From Vreelandella hamiltonii (lineage in GTDB: Bacteria; Pseudomonadota; Gammaproteobacteria; Pseudomonadales; Halomonadaceae): a stretch of DNA of 64,000 nt. The notes under the pieces were generated by a model, which searched no databases, was not told the origin of the DNA, and saw nothing but the letters and a program-made list of their open reading frames with translations. A program made the translations under genes and the position numbers. The DNA is taken from assembly GCF_014651775.1 (NCBI RefSeq), contig NZ_BMXN01000001.1, positions 339,775 through 403,774 of the forward strand. Direction: 5' to 3'. Shown piece by piece: positions 51,935 through 60,236 of the stretch (position 1 is its first letter; each line of letters starts with the position of its first letter).

Positions 51935-52714
51935 ATGGCGAAAACAAGAGCCAAAAAGTGATACGTCGCTTGGGTAGGTCGGACCCCCGGGATCTACACG
52001 ACCTGGGCTGAGTGTGAGCGCCAGGTTAAAGGGTTCCCCTCCGCACGTTATAAGTCTTTCCAAAGTGAAGAGGCTGCCCACCAGGCGTTTGCCAGAACGG
52101 CCAAGGCGCCAGCTCACAAAGCAAGTGGCAGCCGCTCCACCAAGAAAACGGCCGCGAAAACGCCAAAGGCTCCGACTCAGAAGACCCTGAGCGCCGTCGA
52201 TGTCGAGATTTTCTGTGATGGGGCGTGCGACCCTAACCCTGGCCCCTCCGGCTCCGGCGTGGTGGTTTACCGGCAAGGCATGCTGAGCGACCTGTACTAC
52301 GGCCACTTTGCCCCGATGGGAACCAACAACACCGCCGAGCTGTTGGCGCTGCAAGAGTCGCTATTCCTTGCCAAAACGGCCCTTTCCGAAAGTAAGAGCG
52401 TGCGTATCCGCCCCGACTCGCAGTATGCAATCAAGTGTATCAGCCAATGGGCGAGCGGGTGGAAAAAGCGTGGTTGGCGTCGGCCCAACAATGAGCCGGT
52501 CAAGAATCAGGCCATTGTAGAAGCCGCCTATAACCTCTACAACGAAATTGGTCACGCCATCGAATTGGTGCACGTCAAAGCCCATGCGGGGATCAAGGGT
52601 AACGAGTTGGCCGATCGCATGGCGATGAAAGCTTCTATCGAACGCCAGGGCGCGTTTGTTAAATACCAGGGTACTCTGGACACCCAAGAGATCCTTCGCT
52701 TGGAGCGGGGGTAA
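51935..52714 (+). pseudogene. rnhA: RNase HI with N-terminal hybrid-binding domain, early stop codon
   Basis: From ATG 51935 the frame reads MAKTRAKK, then TGA (51959-51961), then YVAWVGRTPGIYTTWAECERQV..., the viroplasmin-like RNA/DNA hybrid-binding domain whose normal sequence has Trp (TGG) at the TGA. A lysine/alanine linker and a complete RNase H domain follow, with acidic residues in FCDGACDPNPG, NTAELLAL, RPDSQYAIKC and GNELADRM. Everything but that one codon is intact to 52714. The next usable starts in frame (GTG 52259, ATG 52280) fall after the first catalytic aspartate, so reinitiation would give an inactive enzyme. Confidence 0.8.
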
Positions 52715-52724
52715 GGAGAGACAG

Positions 52725-53543
52725 ATGGAATTTTGCTCACGGTGCGATGGTGGGGCTATTCACGCGCCAAACTGCCCGATGTGTGGAGGTTCCGGCTTTG
52801 TCGATAGCCAGAAGGGGGCTAGTGCGTCAGCTTATAGCGTGCCGTCTCCGTTCCATAACAACGCCAGCGCGGCCCGCCTCGCACGAGAGGAAGAAAAACG
52901 ACGCTCGGTGAAAGTCTACAGGGCTAAGGGCAGCCCCCAAAAGGAATCAAGACTTGGCCCGAAGACTGAAGCCGTTCCCGCGATAGCGTCTAACCCGCAC
53001 TCTCACGCGAAACAGGCGAAGACTAGGCGGCCCCAGCCAAAATCGGGCAAGGCAAAGGAAGCATCTGGAGCCAGGATCACCAACACCGCATTGGCCGATC
53101 AGTTGAGCGCTTTAAAATCGGAGCTAGTGCTGGCACCGGCGAAACCGGCTAAAAAGCGCAAAAAGAAACGACGCTCTCCCAAAAGTCGAGAGAACCCGGT
53201 CCTATCGGCTCCCCGGTTATCACGGCCCAAGCCCCGCAAGAACATCCCTTTCATTCCTGTAGTGAATGGCAAGGTATCGGTACTGGTGGGGGTGCGTGAA
53301 AAGAGCGAATCACGATTTGCGACCAGTGTTGGGCCCATGCGTGCCGCGGGAGCCTTCAAAAGTGATCTTCCTTTTAATACGGCGCGCGACGAAGATGAGC
53401 CGCAAGGCACAAGCCGTGCTTTTCAAGAGCATCACCAGGAAGAAGATGGTAGCCGCTATATGGGCCATAGCTTTCGTGAAGAAAGCGGTCGCTTTGGCTC
53501 ACTGCCGCTGCACGACAACCTGGACGAAATAGACGATTATTAA
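52725..53543 (+). CDS. Unknown protein with N-terminal zinc-ribbon-like motif
   Basis: 272 residues. The first 25 (MEFCSRCDGGAIHAPNCPMCGGSGFV) carry two CxxC pairs, as in DnaJ-type or rubredoxin-like zinc knuckles. Residues 40-200 are highly basic and low-complexity (KPAKKRKKKRRSPKSRE), probably disordered and nucleic-acid binding; the last 60 are acidic. AAGGAGAG before the ATG and 10-base spacing to the RNase HI frame suggest cotranscription. Not a recognised family. Confidence 0.55.
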   Translation: MEFCSRCDGGAIHAPNCPMCGGSGFVDSQKGASASAYSVPSPFHNNASAARLAREEEKRRSVKVYRAKGSPQKESRLGPKTEAVPAIASNPHSHAKQAKTRRPQPKSGKAKEASGARITNTALADQLSALKSELVLAPAKPAKKRKKKRRSPKSRENPVLSAPRLSRPKPRKNIPFIPVVNGKVSVLVGVREKSESRFATSVGPMRAAGAFKSDLPFNTARDEDEPQGTSRAFQEHHQEEDGSRYMGHSFREESGRFGSLPLHDNLDEIDDY

Positions 53544-53594
53544 TTTCTTCAAATGGCAAACAGCCCATTATGGGCCCGACACAAAGAGGTATAT

Positions 53595-53861
53595 ATGAAC
53601 CATCTTCATGCTGACAATGCTGGATTCAACGCCAACGAAGAAACACAGGCTGCTGGCGCTCACAAGGATAATGTCGCTCCGTTTCAGCTGCCCGCAGATC
53701 ACGTCGAGTATCCCGCTGCCTCTTTGGAGGAGATCGCACCGCGGGTAGACGATATCATGGAGGCCGCCAAATCACTGGCTTCTGCGGCCAAGAAGCTGGA
53801 GAAAAACCGTCAAGAAGAAGAAGAGGCAGAACAGAGCGCAAGAGCGGGCAGTGCAAGCTGA
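53595..53861 (+). CDS. Small acidic helical protein, 88 residues
   Basis: MNHLHADNAGFNANEETQ..., with a C-terminal helix DDIMEAAKSLASAAKKLEKNRQEEEEAEQ likely to form a coiled coil. GAGGTAT precedes the ATG. Not recognised; it follows the zinc-ribbon gene by 51 bases in the same orientation and belongs to the same small accessory patch. Confidence 0.5.
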   Translation: MNHLHADNAGFNANEETQAAGAHKDNVAPFQLPADHVEYPAASLEEIAPRVDDIMEAAKSLASAAKKLEKNRQEEEEAEQSARAGSAS

Positions 53862-54032
53862 GGGAGGGGAGGAGGTCAAAAGAACGCCTATCATCCTGTC
53901 TTTTGCGCCGGAGCGTCAAGCGGGATACCAAAAGCACGGGTGTTATCAACGAAGTAGCTGGGGTATTCTCAAGGCGCTAACGAAAATAACGCAAGACGCT
54001 GGTCTTGCCGCTGGGATCCCAAGAGGCTTTGC

Positions 54033-55019
54033 ATGAAACGACTCAAAACGCTGACACTGGCCTGTGCGGCGGCTGCTTTGGCCGTCACTTCCCTGAGCGC
54101 CCAGGCGCGGGACTTTCGCTTGGGGCTGATCACGCCCGCCCAGCACCTCTGGTCGACGGAAGCCGAAGCCTTTGCGCAAACCGTGCACGAACGCTCGAAC
54201 GGCGAGCACAGCGTAAGCGTTTTTCCTGCCCAGCAGCTAGGCAACGAAGCGCAAATGGTGCAGCAGCTGCAGACCGGTGCCCTGGACATGGCATTTTTGA
54301 CTATCGCCGAAATCTCCAACCGGATACCGGATTTTGGTGCACTGTATGCGCCCTATCTGGTGGATGACGTCAACCATGCCGCGCGCCTGCTGCGCTCCGA
54401 GGCGGCCGCCGAGCTGCTCGAGCTGATGCCGGAAGGCGTGGGCCTGGTAGGGCTGGGGTATGGCATGGTCGGTATGCGTCAAGTACTCAGCCGCAGCCCC
54501 ATCGAGAGCGCCGCTGATTTTCGTGGCCAGCGCCTGCGCATCACGCCCTTCGAGCCAATCCGTGATTTCTACACGGCCACTGGCGCAGCGCCTGCGCCCA
54601 TGCCGCTGCTGGAAGTCTACGATGCCCTGGCCAACGGTCAGGTCGATGCCATCGACATGGATTTCGATTCCATCCTGATCCTGAAATTTCATGAGCAGGC
54701 GCAAAACCTGCTGATCTCCAACCATATGATGTTCCCCATGGTCGGCGTGGTATCGGGGCGCGTGTGGCGTGAGCTGTCGGAACAGGATCGCGAGCTGTTC
54801 GAAACCGCCATGGCCGAGCATCTCGACAATGTGCTGAGCGGCTTCGAAGCCATGGACGCCGCCCAGGAAGAGGAAATTCGCGCCCTGGATATCAACATCG
54901 TGGAAGCGGATGCCGAGTTCTTTGCCGATGCCATTGCTCAGTGGGAGGGCATCTGGGCACCCAAGGCTCCGATGCTGGAAACCCTGCGGGCGGAAGCTGA
55001 CCGCTTGCGCGACGAGTAG
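54033..55019 (+). CDS. dctP: TRAP transporter solute-binding protein (DctP family)
   Basis: 328 residues: signal peptide (TLTLACAAAALAVTSLSAQA, cleavage about residue 26) and the periplasmic TRAP binding protein fold, with the ligand-carboxylate region QRLRITPFEPIRDFYTATGAAPAPMPLLEVYDALANGQVDAIDMD. The arginine of QRLRITP is the usual salt bridge to an organic acid carboxylate. First gene of a dctP-dctQ-dctM operon. The specific substrate cannot be predicted. Confidence 0.92.
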   Translation: MKRLKTLTLACAAAALAVTSLSAQARDFRLGLITPAQHLWSTEAEAFAQTVHERSNGEHSVSVFPAQQLGNEAQMVQQLQTGALDMAFLTIAEISNRIPDFGALYAPYLVDDVNHAARLLRSEAAAELLELMPEGVGLVGLGYGMVGMRQVLSRSPIESAADFRGQRLRITPFEPIRDFYTATGAAPAPMPLLEVYDALANGQVDAIDMDFDSILILKFHEQAQNLLISNHMMFPMVGVVSGRVWRELSEQDRELFETAMAEHLDNVLSGFEAMDAAQEEEIRALDINIVEADAEFFADAIAQWEGIWAPKAPMLETLRAEADRLRDE

Positions 55020-55039
55020 CGCTGAACCAGAGGCTTTCG

Positions 55040-55582
55040 ATGATCATGCTGCAACGCCTCTCCCTCAGGCTTGCCCGTTACGAAGAGATGACCGCCGCTG
55101 CCCTGGCAGCGGCGGTCACGTGTCTCATCCTCGCCAACATTGCCTTTCGGGCGCTGGGCAATCCGCTTTACTGGGTCAGTGAACTGGCCATCTACGCCAT
55201 GATCTGGATGACGTTTTTGATTGCCGGGGCGGTCTTGAAGCGCCGACAGGGCATTGCCGTGACGCTGCTCAGCGATCTGTTGCCCGCCACGGGTCAGCGT
55301 GCCATTACCTTGGCGGTGGACGCCATGGTGCTGCTGTTTGCGCTGCTGTTGGCGTGGCTCTGCTGGCGCTGGTATCAACCCTGGGCGTTGGCCCAGGCCG
55401 GGTTCGATGTGCGCGCCTTCCAGGGCCAGACCTTCAATTTCATCTACGCCGAAAACACCTCCACGCTGGGCATCAAGAAATTCTGGGCGTGGCTGATCGT
55501 GCCCTGGTTTGCGCTGTCGCTCAGCCTGCACGGCGTGGCCAACCTGCTGCAATCCGTTCAGGGGCTGAGGGAACGCACATGA
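55040..55582 (+). CDS. dctQ: TRAP transporter small membrane subunit (DctQ)
   Basis: 180 residues, four membrane helices, with the family pattern GNPLYWVSELAIYAMIWMTFLIAGAVLKRRQGIAVTLLSD near residues 40-75. It forms the membrane complex with DctM. AGGCTTTCG precedes the ATG; the stop overlaps dctM by four bases (ATGA). Confidence 0.9.
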   Translation: MIMLQRLSLRLARYEEMTAAALAAAVTCLILANIAFRALGNPLYWVSELAIYAMIWMTFLIAGAVLKRRQGIAVTLLSDLLPATGQRAITLAVDAMVLLFALLLAWLCWRWYQPWALAQAGFDVRAFQGQTFNFIYAENTSTLGIKKFWAWLIVPWFALSLSLHGVANLLQSVQGLRERT

Positions 55583-56844
55583 CCGTTGTGGTATTTCTGA
55601 TTCTGCTGCTGGGAGCGGTGCCGATTGCGCTGGTGCTGGCGCTCACGGCCATGTGGTATATCCAGGCATCGGGCAATGCGGTGCTGTTCGATTCGTACCC
55701 TCAGCAGCTGTTCAGCGCCATCGAGAGTTACGGACTGCTGGCCATTCCGCTGTTCATGCTGGCGGGCGAGCTGATGAACGAAGGCGGCCTGACCAAACGG
55801 CTGATCGCCCTGGCGCGGCTGCTGGTGGGCGGGTTTCGCGGTGGGCTGGCATATATCAACCTGGTGGCCAACATGATGATGGCGGCGATCATTGGCTCTG
55901 CGGCGTCGCAAATCGCCATCATGTCGCGGGCCATGGTGCCCGCCATGGAGCAGGAGGGGTATGACAAGCCCTACAGCGCCGCGATTACCGCCGCCGGTGG
56001 TTTGCTATCGCCGATCATTCCGCCCTCGATGCTGTTCGTACTGTTTGGCGTCATGGCGCAGGTGCCGATCGCCGAAATGTTCATTGCCGGACTGCTGCCC
56101 GGACTGCTGTTAGGGGCCAGCTTTTTCGTGGTCATTGCGCTGGTGGGGCTGGTCCAGCAGTACCCCAAGGGGGAGTGGCCCAGCCGCCAGCAGGCGCTTC
56201 ACGACGCGTTCTGGGGGCTGCCCGCGCTGCTGATTCCGGTGATCATCATTGGCGGCATTCTGCTGGGCATTGCGACGCCCACGGAGTCGGCTGCCCTGGC
56301 ATCGCTGGCGGCCCTGCTGATGGGGCGCTGGGTGTATGGCGACCTGCGCCTGGGGCAGCTCCCGCAGGTGTTGGCACGTACGGCCATGAATGCAGGGCTG
56401 GTGATCATGCTGATTGCCGCCGCCGGGGTGTTTGGCTGGGTGGTGGTATACGAGCGCTTGCCGCAGATGGCCGCCGCGTGGATTGCTGCGCTGACCAGTG
56501 ATCCTTTCGTGTTCCTGCTGCTGGTGATTGCGGCGCTGCTGCTGGTGGGCATGATCATCGATGGCATTGCCGCACTGATCCTGGTGGTGCCCATTCTGAT
56601 GCCCATTGCGCAGAGTCAGTTTGCGATCAGCCCATATCAGTTTGGCGTGGTGGTGTGCCTGACGCTGGTGATGGGGCTACTGACCCCGCCAGTGGGAGCG
56701 GGGCTGTTCATCGCCTCCTCCATGACCGGCGCGCCGCCGCTGAAAATTTTCCGCGCCTTGCTGCCGTTCCTGCTGGCCACATTGGCCACGCTGGTGCTGC
56801 TGGCCTGGCAGCCGTGGCTGACCAATGGCCTGATTCAGCGCTGA
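55579..56844 (+). CDS. dctM: TRAP transporter large membrane subunit (DctM)
   Basis: 421 residues, 11-12 membrane helices, elevator-type transporter. Conserved GSAASQIAIMSRAMVPAMEQEGYDKPYSAAITAAGGLLSPIIPPS, GIATPTESAALASLAALL and MGLLTPPVGAGLFI motifs. Sodium-driven uptake of the DctP ligand. The start at 55579 is set by the four-base overlap with dctQ; the longer frame back to 55354 shadows dctQ. Confidence 0.93.
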   Translation: MTVVVFLILLLGAVPIALVLALTAMWYIQASGNAVLFDSYPQQLFSAIESYGLLAIPLFMLAGELMNEGGLTKRLIALARLLVGGFRGGLAYINLVANMMMAAIIGSAASQIAIMSRAMVPAMEQEGYDKPYSAAITAAGGLLSPIIPPSMLFVLFGVMAQVPIAEMFIAGLLPGLLLGASFFVVIALVGLVQQYPKGEWPSRQQALHDAFWGLPALLIPVIIIGGILLGIATPTESAALASLAALLMGRWVYGDLRLGQLPQVLARTAMNAGLVIMLIAAAGVFGWVVVYERLPQMAAAWIAALTSDPFVFLLLVIAALLLVGMIIDGIAALILVVPILMPIAQSQFAISPYQFGVVVCLTLVMGLLTPPVGAGLFIASSMTGAPPLKIFRALLPFLLATLATLVLLAWQPWLTNGLIQR

Positions 56845-56880
56845 CTTGCTGGCGTGCCGCTGACGGCCAGCGCAGGCGGT

Positions 56881-57759
56881 TCAGGCGACGCTGTGCTCGG
56901 TGAGCGGCATGACATCCACTTCCACTTCGAGCTGGTGCTCACCGCCGCCGTTCATGACCCCTTTCAGGGGGGCCACATCGGCGTAGTCGCGCCCCCAGGC
57001 CAGCACCGGGTGCTGTTCACCGGCCAGCGTACCGTTGGTCGGGTCCAGGGCTAGCCAGCCCCAATCGGGGATCCACACGGCCAGCCAGGCATGGGAAGCA
57101 TCGGCGCCAATCAGGCGGGGCTGGCCGGGGGGAGGCTGGGTTTCCAGATAGCCGCTGACATAGCGGGCAGGCAGGCCCACCGAACGCAGCGCGCCAATGG
57201 CCAGGTGGGCAAAGTCCTGGCAGACGCCCCGGCGGTTGGCCAGTACATCACTCAAGGGGGTGGCCAGAGTGGTGAAACTGGGGTCGTATTCGAAGGTATC
57301 GTAGATGGTCTGGTTGAGGGCCATGGCGGCTTCTACCAGCGGGCGGCCGGGCGTGAAACAGCTGCGGGCAAAGTCGGCCAGCTCATCGTTGCGGCGGATG
57401 AATGGCGAATCCAGCCGATACAGCTGCATGTCGAAACGGCTGTCCTGGCGCAGTTGCGCTGCCACGCTTTCCCAACTGGGCGAACTGGCAGGCAGCGGCC
57501 CCAGAGGTTGAGTGTTCAAAGGCGTGACGACCGTCACGTCCAGCGTCTGGTGCACCTCTTCCATGGCGAAGTAAAGTACCCGATTGCCAAACACGTCCCG
57601 CCGCTCTGCCTGCACGTGAGGCATGGGGCTGATGGTCAGCTCGGAGGCCCCGCACTGCTGGTGCTGCGTCTTGCGAGGCAGCACGCGCGCCTCGCTGTGG
57701 CACAGGGTCACGGGCGCGCTGTAGTGGTAGCGCGTGGTGTGCCGCAGGGTGTAATTCAT
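56881..57759 (-). CDS. Transglutaminase-like protein (COG1305 type)
   Basis: 292 residues: the bacterial transglutaminase N-terminal beta domain (MNYTLRHTTRYHYSAPVTLCHSEARVLPR) and the papain-fold core with the catalytic Cys in RRGVCQDFAHL, His in ADASHAWLAVWIP and Asp in LALDPTNG. Last of the three-gene set with the ATP-grasp/alpha-E protein; its start overlaps that gene's stop by four bases. Such proteins are predicted to act as peptidases or amide-forming enzymes on a peptide made by the ATP-grasp partner. Confidence 0.88.
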   Translation of the reverse strand: MNYTLRHTTRYHYSAPVTLCHSEARVLPRKTQHQQCGASELTISPMPHVQAERRDVFGNRVLYFAMEEVHQTLDVTVVTPLNTQPLGPLPASSPSWESVAAQLRQDSRFDMQLYRLDSPFIRRNDELADFARSCFTPGRPLVEAAMALNQTIYDTFEYDPSFTTLATPLSDVLANRRGVCQDFAHLAIGALRSVGLPARYVSGYLETQPPPGQPRLIGADASHAWLAVWIPDWGWLALDPTNGTLAGEQHPVLAWGRDYADVAPLKGVMNGGGEHQLEVEVDVMPLTEHSVA

Positions 57760-60164
57760 TCGTCGGGCTCCATGCTGACAAGTTGGCGCGGTCGCTCTAC
57801 ATGGCTGAAATGACTGTGGCTGATGGCGTCCGAAAGGGCGCTGAGCGGCGCAATCAGCTCATCCAGCAGCTGTTCCAACGCGGCCTGGGCATCGGGAGTG
57901 TCGGCCAGATGGCTCAGACGGTCGATGTCGGCCAGGTGCAGGGCGGCATTGGCCTGGATCAGCAGCCGCCGTTCGGCGTTGCGGTAGGGCGACGAGCTGC
58001 CGGGTAGGCGATCCATCTGCCGCTCCAGGCGCTTGAGCATGTAGCCCACCGAGCGAGGGTTGGTCTCGTCGAACAGCAGCAGGTCGAGAATGGCCTCGGG
58101 GTGCAGCTCGCTGCGGTAGCGGCGACGATAGGCGGTGAAGTTGTCCGTGGTGGCCAACACGACTTCCCAGAGCGCCAGCCCCGGCGAATGGGGCGCGTTC
58201 AGGGTCAGCTTGAGCAGCGATAGCAGCCCAAGCACGCGGTCCAGAAAGCGCCCGATGTCCATGAACCGCCAGCCGTAGTGATGGGGCATGGTTTCGTTGC
58301 ACAGCCCAAAGAAAGCGGCAATTTGCGCCGATAATCCTTCACAGGCGCGCCGCGCCGCGCTGGCGCCCAGGCTGGGGCTGAACGTATCCACTCGCTGGCG
58401 TAGCTGATGCACCACCCGCCAGGAGTCGTCGCCCAGATGGTCACGCACGCTTCGAGCGTTACGTAGCAAATGAGCAAACAGCGGCTTGAGGGCCTGAGCG
58501 TCTTGCTCGTCGAACTGGGCCAGCAGCGCCGTGCGTTTTTGGGCAAAGCCCACCAGCGGGGGTTTGGCGCCTTCGCCGTCGCCGTTCAAGGTAGTGATTT
58601 CCAGCGCCAGCAGCAGCTCGTCCAGTAGCTGGTCGGCAATTTCGTCCTGGTCATACTCCATCAGACGCATCAAGGCTTCGCGTAGCAAACGGGCACGGGC
58701 ATCCAGCCGTTCGCCGTAGCGACCCAGCCAGAACAGGCTTTCCGCTACCCGGCTGGGCAGGTCGGTGCCATCGCGGGTAGCCACCACGGGACCGCGTGCC
58801 TGACGCAGTTGACTGACGTGAGGCTGGGGCGTGTTGGCGGTCACCCAGACGTCCTTGACGATGGGGCTGCTGAGCGACGGCGAGCCGGGAGTGCCCACCC
58901 AGGCAAGCCCCCCCGGCATGACGTGATAATCGCTGGGCTGTTGGCTGCGGGTCGCGACGCTGCCCGGGGCTCTGGAAACGAAACAGCGCAGGTTCAGGGT
59001 GGTGGGCGACAGCCGCTGCATGTGCGGGTCGAACAGGGGGGCCGTGGCAGAAGGCGTCTGGGCATTGGCGCTGGGCAGTAGCAGTGCTTCCCCCAGCAGG
59101 TGCTGGCAGAGTGCTGGCAGGTAGTCAGCCAGCTCCGGCAGCTCCAAAGCGCCTACGCCTAGCGCATTCGACATGGCTACGCCGCTGGCCCGAGCGGCTT
59201 GCAGTAGGCCCGGGACGCCCAGCTGGGAGTCACCGCGTAGTTCCAGCGGGTCGCAGTAGGCGTCGTCGCAGTGGCGCAGCACCACGTCCACCGGCTGCAG
59301 GCCGCCCAGGGTACGTAACCAGAGCTGGCTATCGCGCACGACCATGTCCTGGCCTTCTGCCAGGTCGATGTTCAGGTAGTTGGCCAGGTAGGCATGCTCG
59401 AAATAGCGTGGGCTGCCCGGCCCCGGGGTCAACAGCACCACGGTCGGGTTGTCGCGGTGCTGGTAGGCCAGTGCGGTCAGCGTGCGGTGGTATTTATCCA
59501 GGAAACCCGCCAGGCGCTTCAGCGGCGCGTTGCGGTACATTTCAGGCAGCGCGCGGGCCATGAGAATGCGGTTTTCCAGCGTGAAACCGGTGCCGGAAGG
59601 CGCTTGCAGCCGGTCGCCAATGACGCGCCACTGCCCTTCGGCATCCTGGATGACGTCGATGCCGTGAAAGCTGATCGCAGGACGGTCGCTGGGCTGAGAG
59701 CCGTGGCAGGGCAGCAGGAAGTGGGGCGAGGCCAGCAGCGCCTGGGTGGGCAGCAGGCCCGCATCGAATAGCGTGCGCGGGCCGTACAGGTCGTCATACA
59801 GCGCATTGAATAGCCGCGTACGCTGGGTCAGGCCGATTTCCAGCGCTTGCCATTGCGCCTGGTCGATGACCCAGGGAAGCGGGTCCAGCCGCCAGGCGCG
59901 CCCTTGGGTGTCATCGTGCATATTGAAGATGACGCCGTTCTCGGCCAGCAGGCGCTGAAGCTCTTCATGCTGCTGATAGCGGCCCTCGGCACCCAGGCTT
60001 TCCAGAGCGCCAAGCAGGCCCTGCCAGCCGGGGCGCAGTTGGCCCTGACGGTCGAGCATCGCATCAAACGTGCCGGGCTGTCCCTTGCCTAGCTGATTCA
60101 AGTAGTCCTCGATGAGCCCGGCAGCGCCGAGCTCAAGCAGTGAGGGAGAGACAGGGGCAGTCAT
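57756..60164 (-). CDS. Circularly permuted ATP-grasp fused to alpha-E domain
   Basis: 802 residues. The first 480 are the permuted ATP-grasp (DUF404/DUF407: VIFNMHDDTQGRAWRLDPLPW, ENRILMARALPEMYRN, VVLLTPGPGSPRYFEHAYLAN, MVVRDSQLWLRT), expected to form a peptide or amide bond with ATP. Residues 490-802 are the all-helical alpha-E domain (DUF403: SRVAESLFWLGRYGERLDARARLLR and MPHHYGWRFMDIGRFLDRVLG). These are often two genes (COG2308 and COG2307); here they are fused. Comparative work predicts this family to build or attach a peptide tag; the substrate is unknown. Confidence 0.9.
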   Translation of the reverse strand: MTAPVSPSLLELGAAGLIEDYLNQLGKGQPGTFDAMLDRQGQLRPGWQGLLGALESLGAEGRYQQHEELQRLLAENGVIFNMHDDTQGRAWRLDPLPWVIDQAQWQALEIGLTQRTRLFNALYDDLYGPRTLFDAGLLPTQALLASPHFLLPCHGSQPSDRPAISFHGIDVIQDAEGQWRVIGDRLQAPSGTGFTLENRILMARALPEMYRNAPLKRLAGFLDKYHRTLTALAYQHRDNPTVVLLTPGPGSPRYFEHAYLANYLNIDLAEGQDMVVRDSQLWLRTLGGLQPVDVVLRHCDDAYCDPLELRGDSQLGVPGLLQAARASGVAMSNALGVGALELPELADYLPALCQHLLGEALLLPSANAQTPSATAPLFDPHMQRLSPTTLNLRCFVSRAPGSVATRSQQPSDYHVMPGGLAWVGTPGSPSLSSPIVKDVWVTANTPQPHVSQLRQARGPVVATRDGTDLPSRVAESLFWLGRYGERLDARARLLREALMRLMEYDQDEIADQLLDELLLALEITTLNGDGEGAKPPLVGFAQKRTALLAQFDEQDAQALKPLFAHLLRNARSVRDHLGDDSWRVVHQLRQRVDTFSPSLGASAARRACEGLSAQIAAFFGLCNETMPHHYGWRFMDIGRFLDRVLGLLSLLKLTLNAPHSPGLALWEVVLATTDNFTAYRRRYRSELHPEAILDLLLFDETNPRSVGYMLKRLERQMDRLPGSSSPYRNAERRLLIQANAALHLADIDRLSHLADTPDAQAALEQLLDELIAPLSALSDAISHSHFSHVERPRQLVSMEPDE

Positions 60165-60236
60165 GATCCTGAGAGTCCTGAGCGAGTAAGGGGCGGATTA
60201 TCCTGCAGCTAGCGCCGATAGGAAAGCATTACTACC

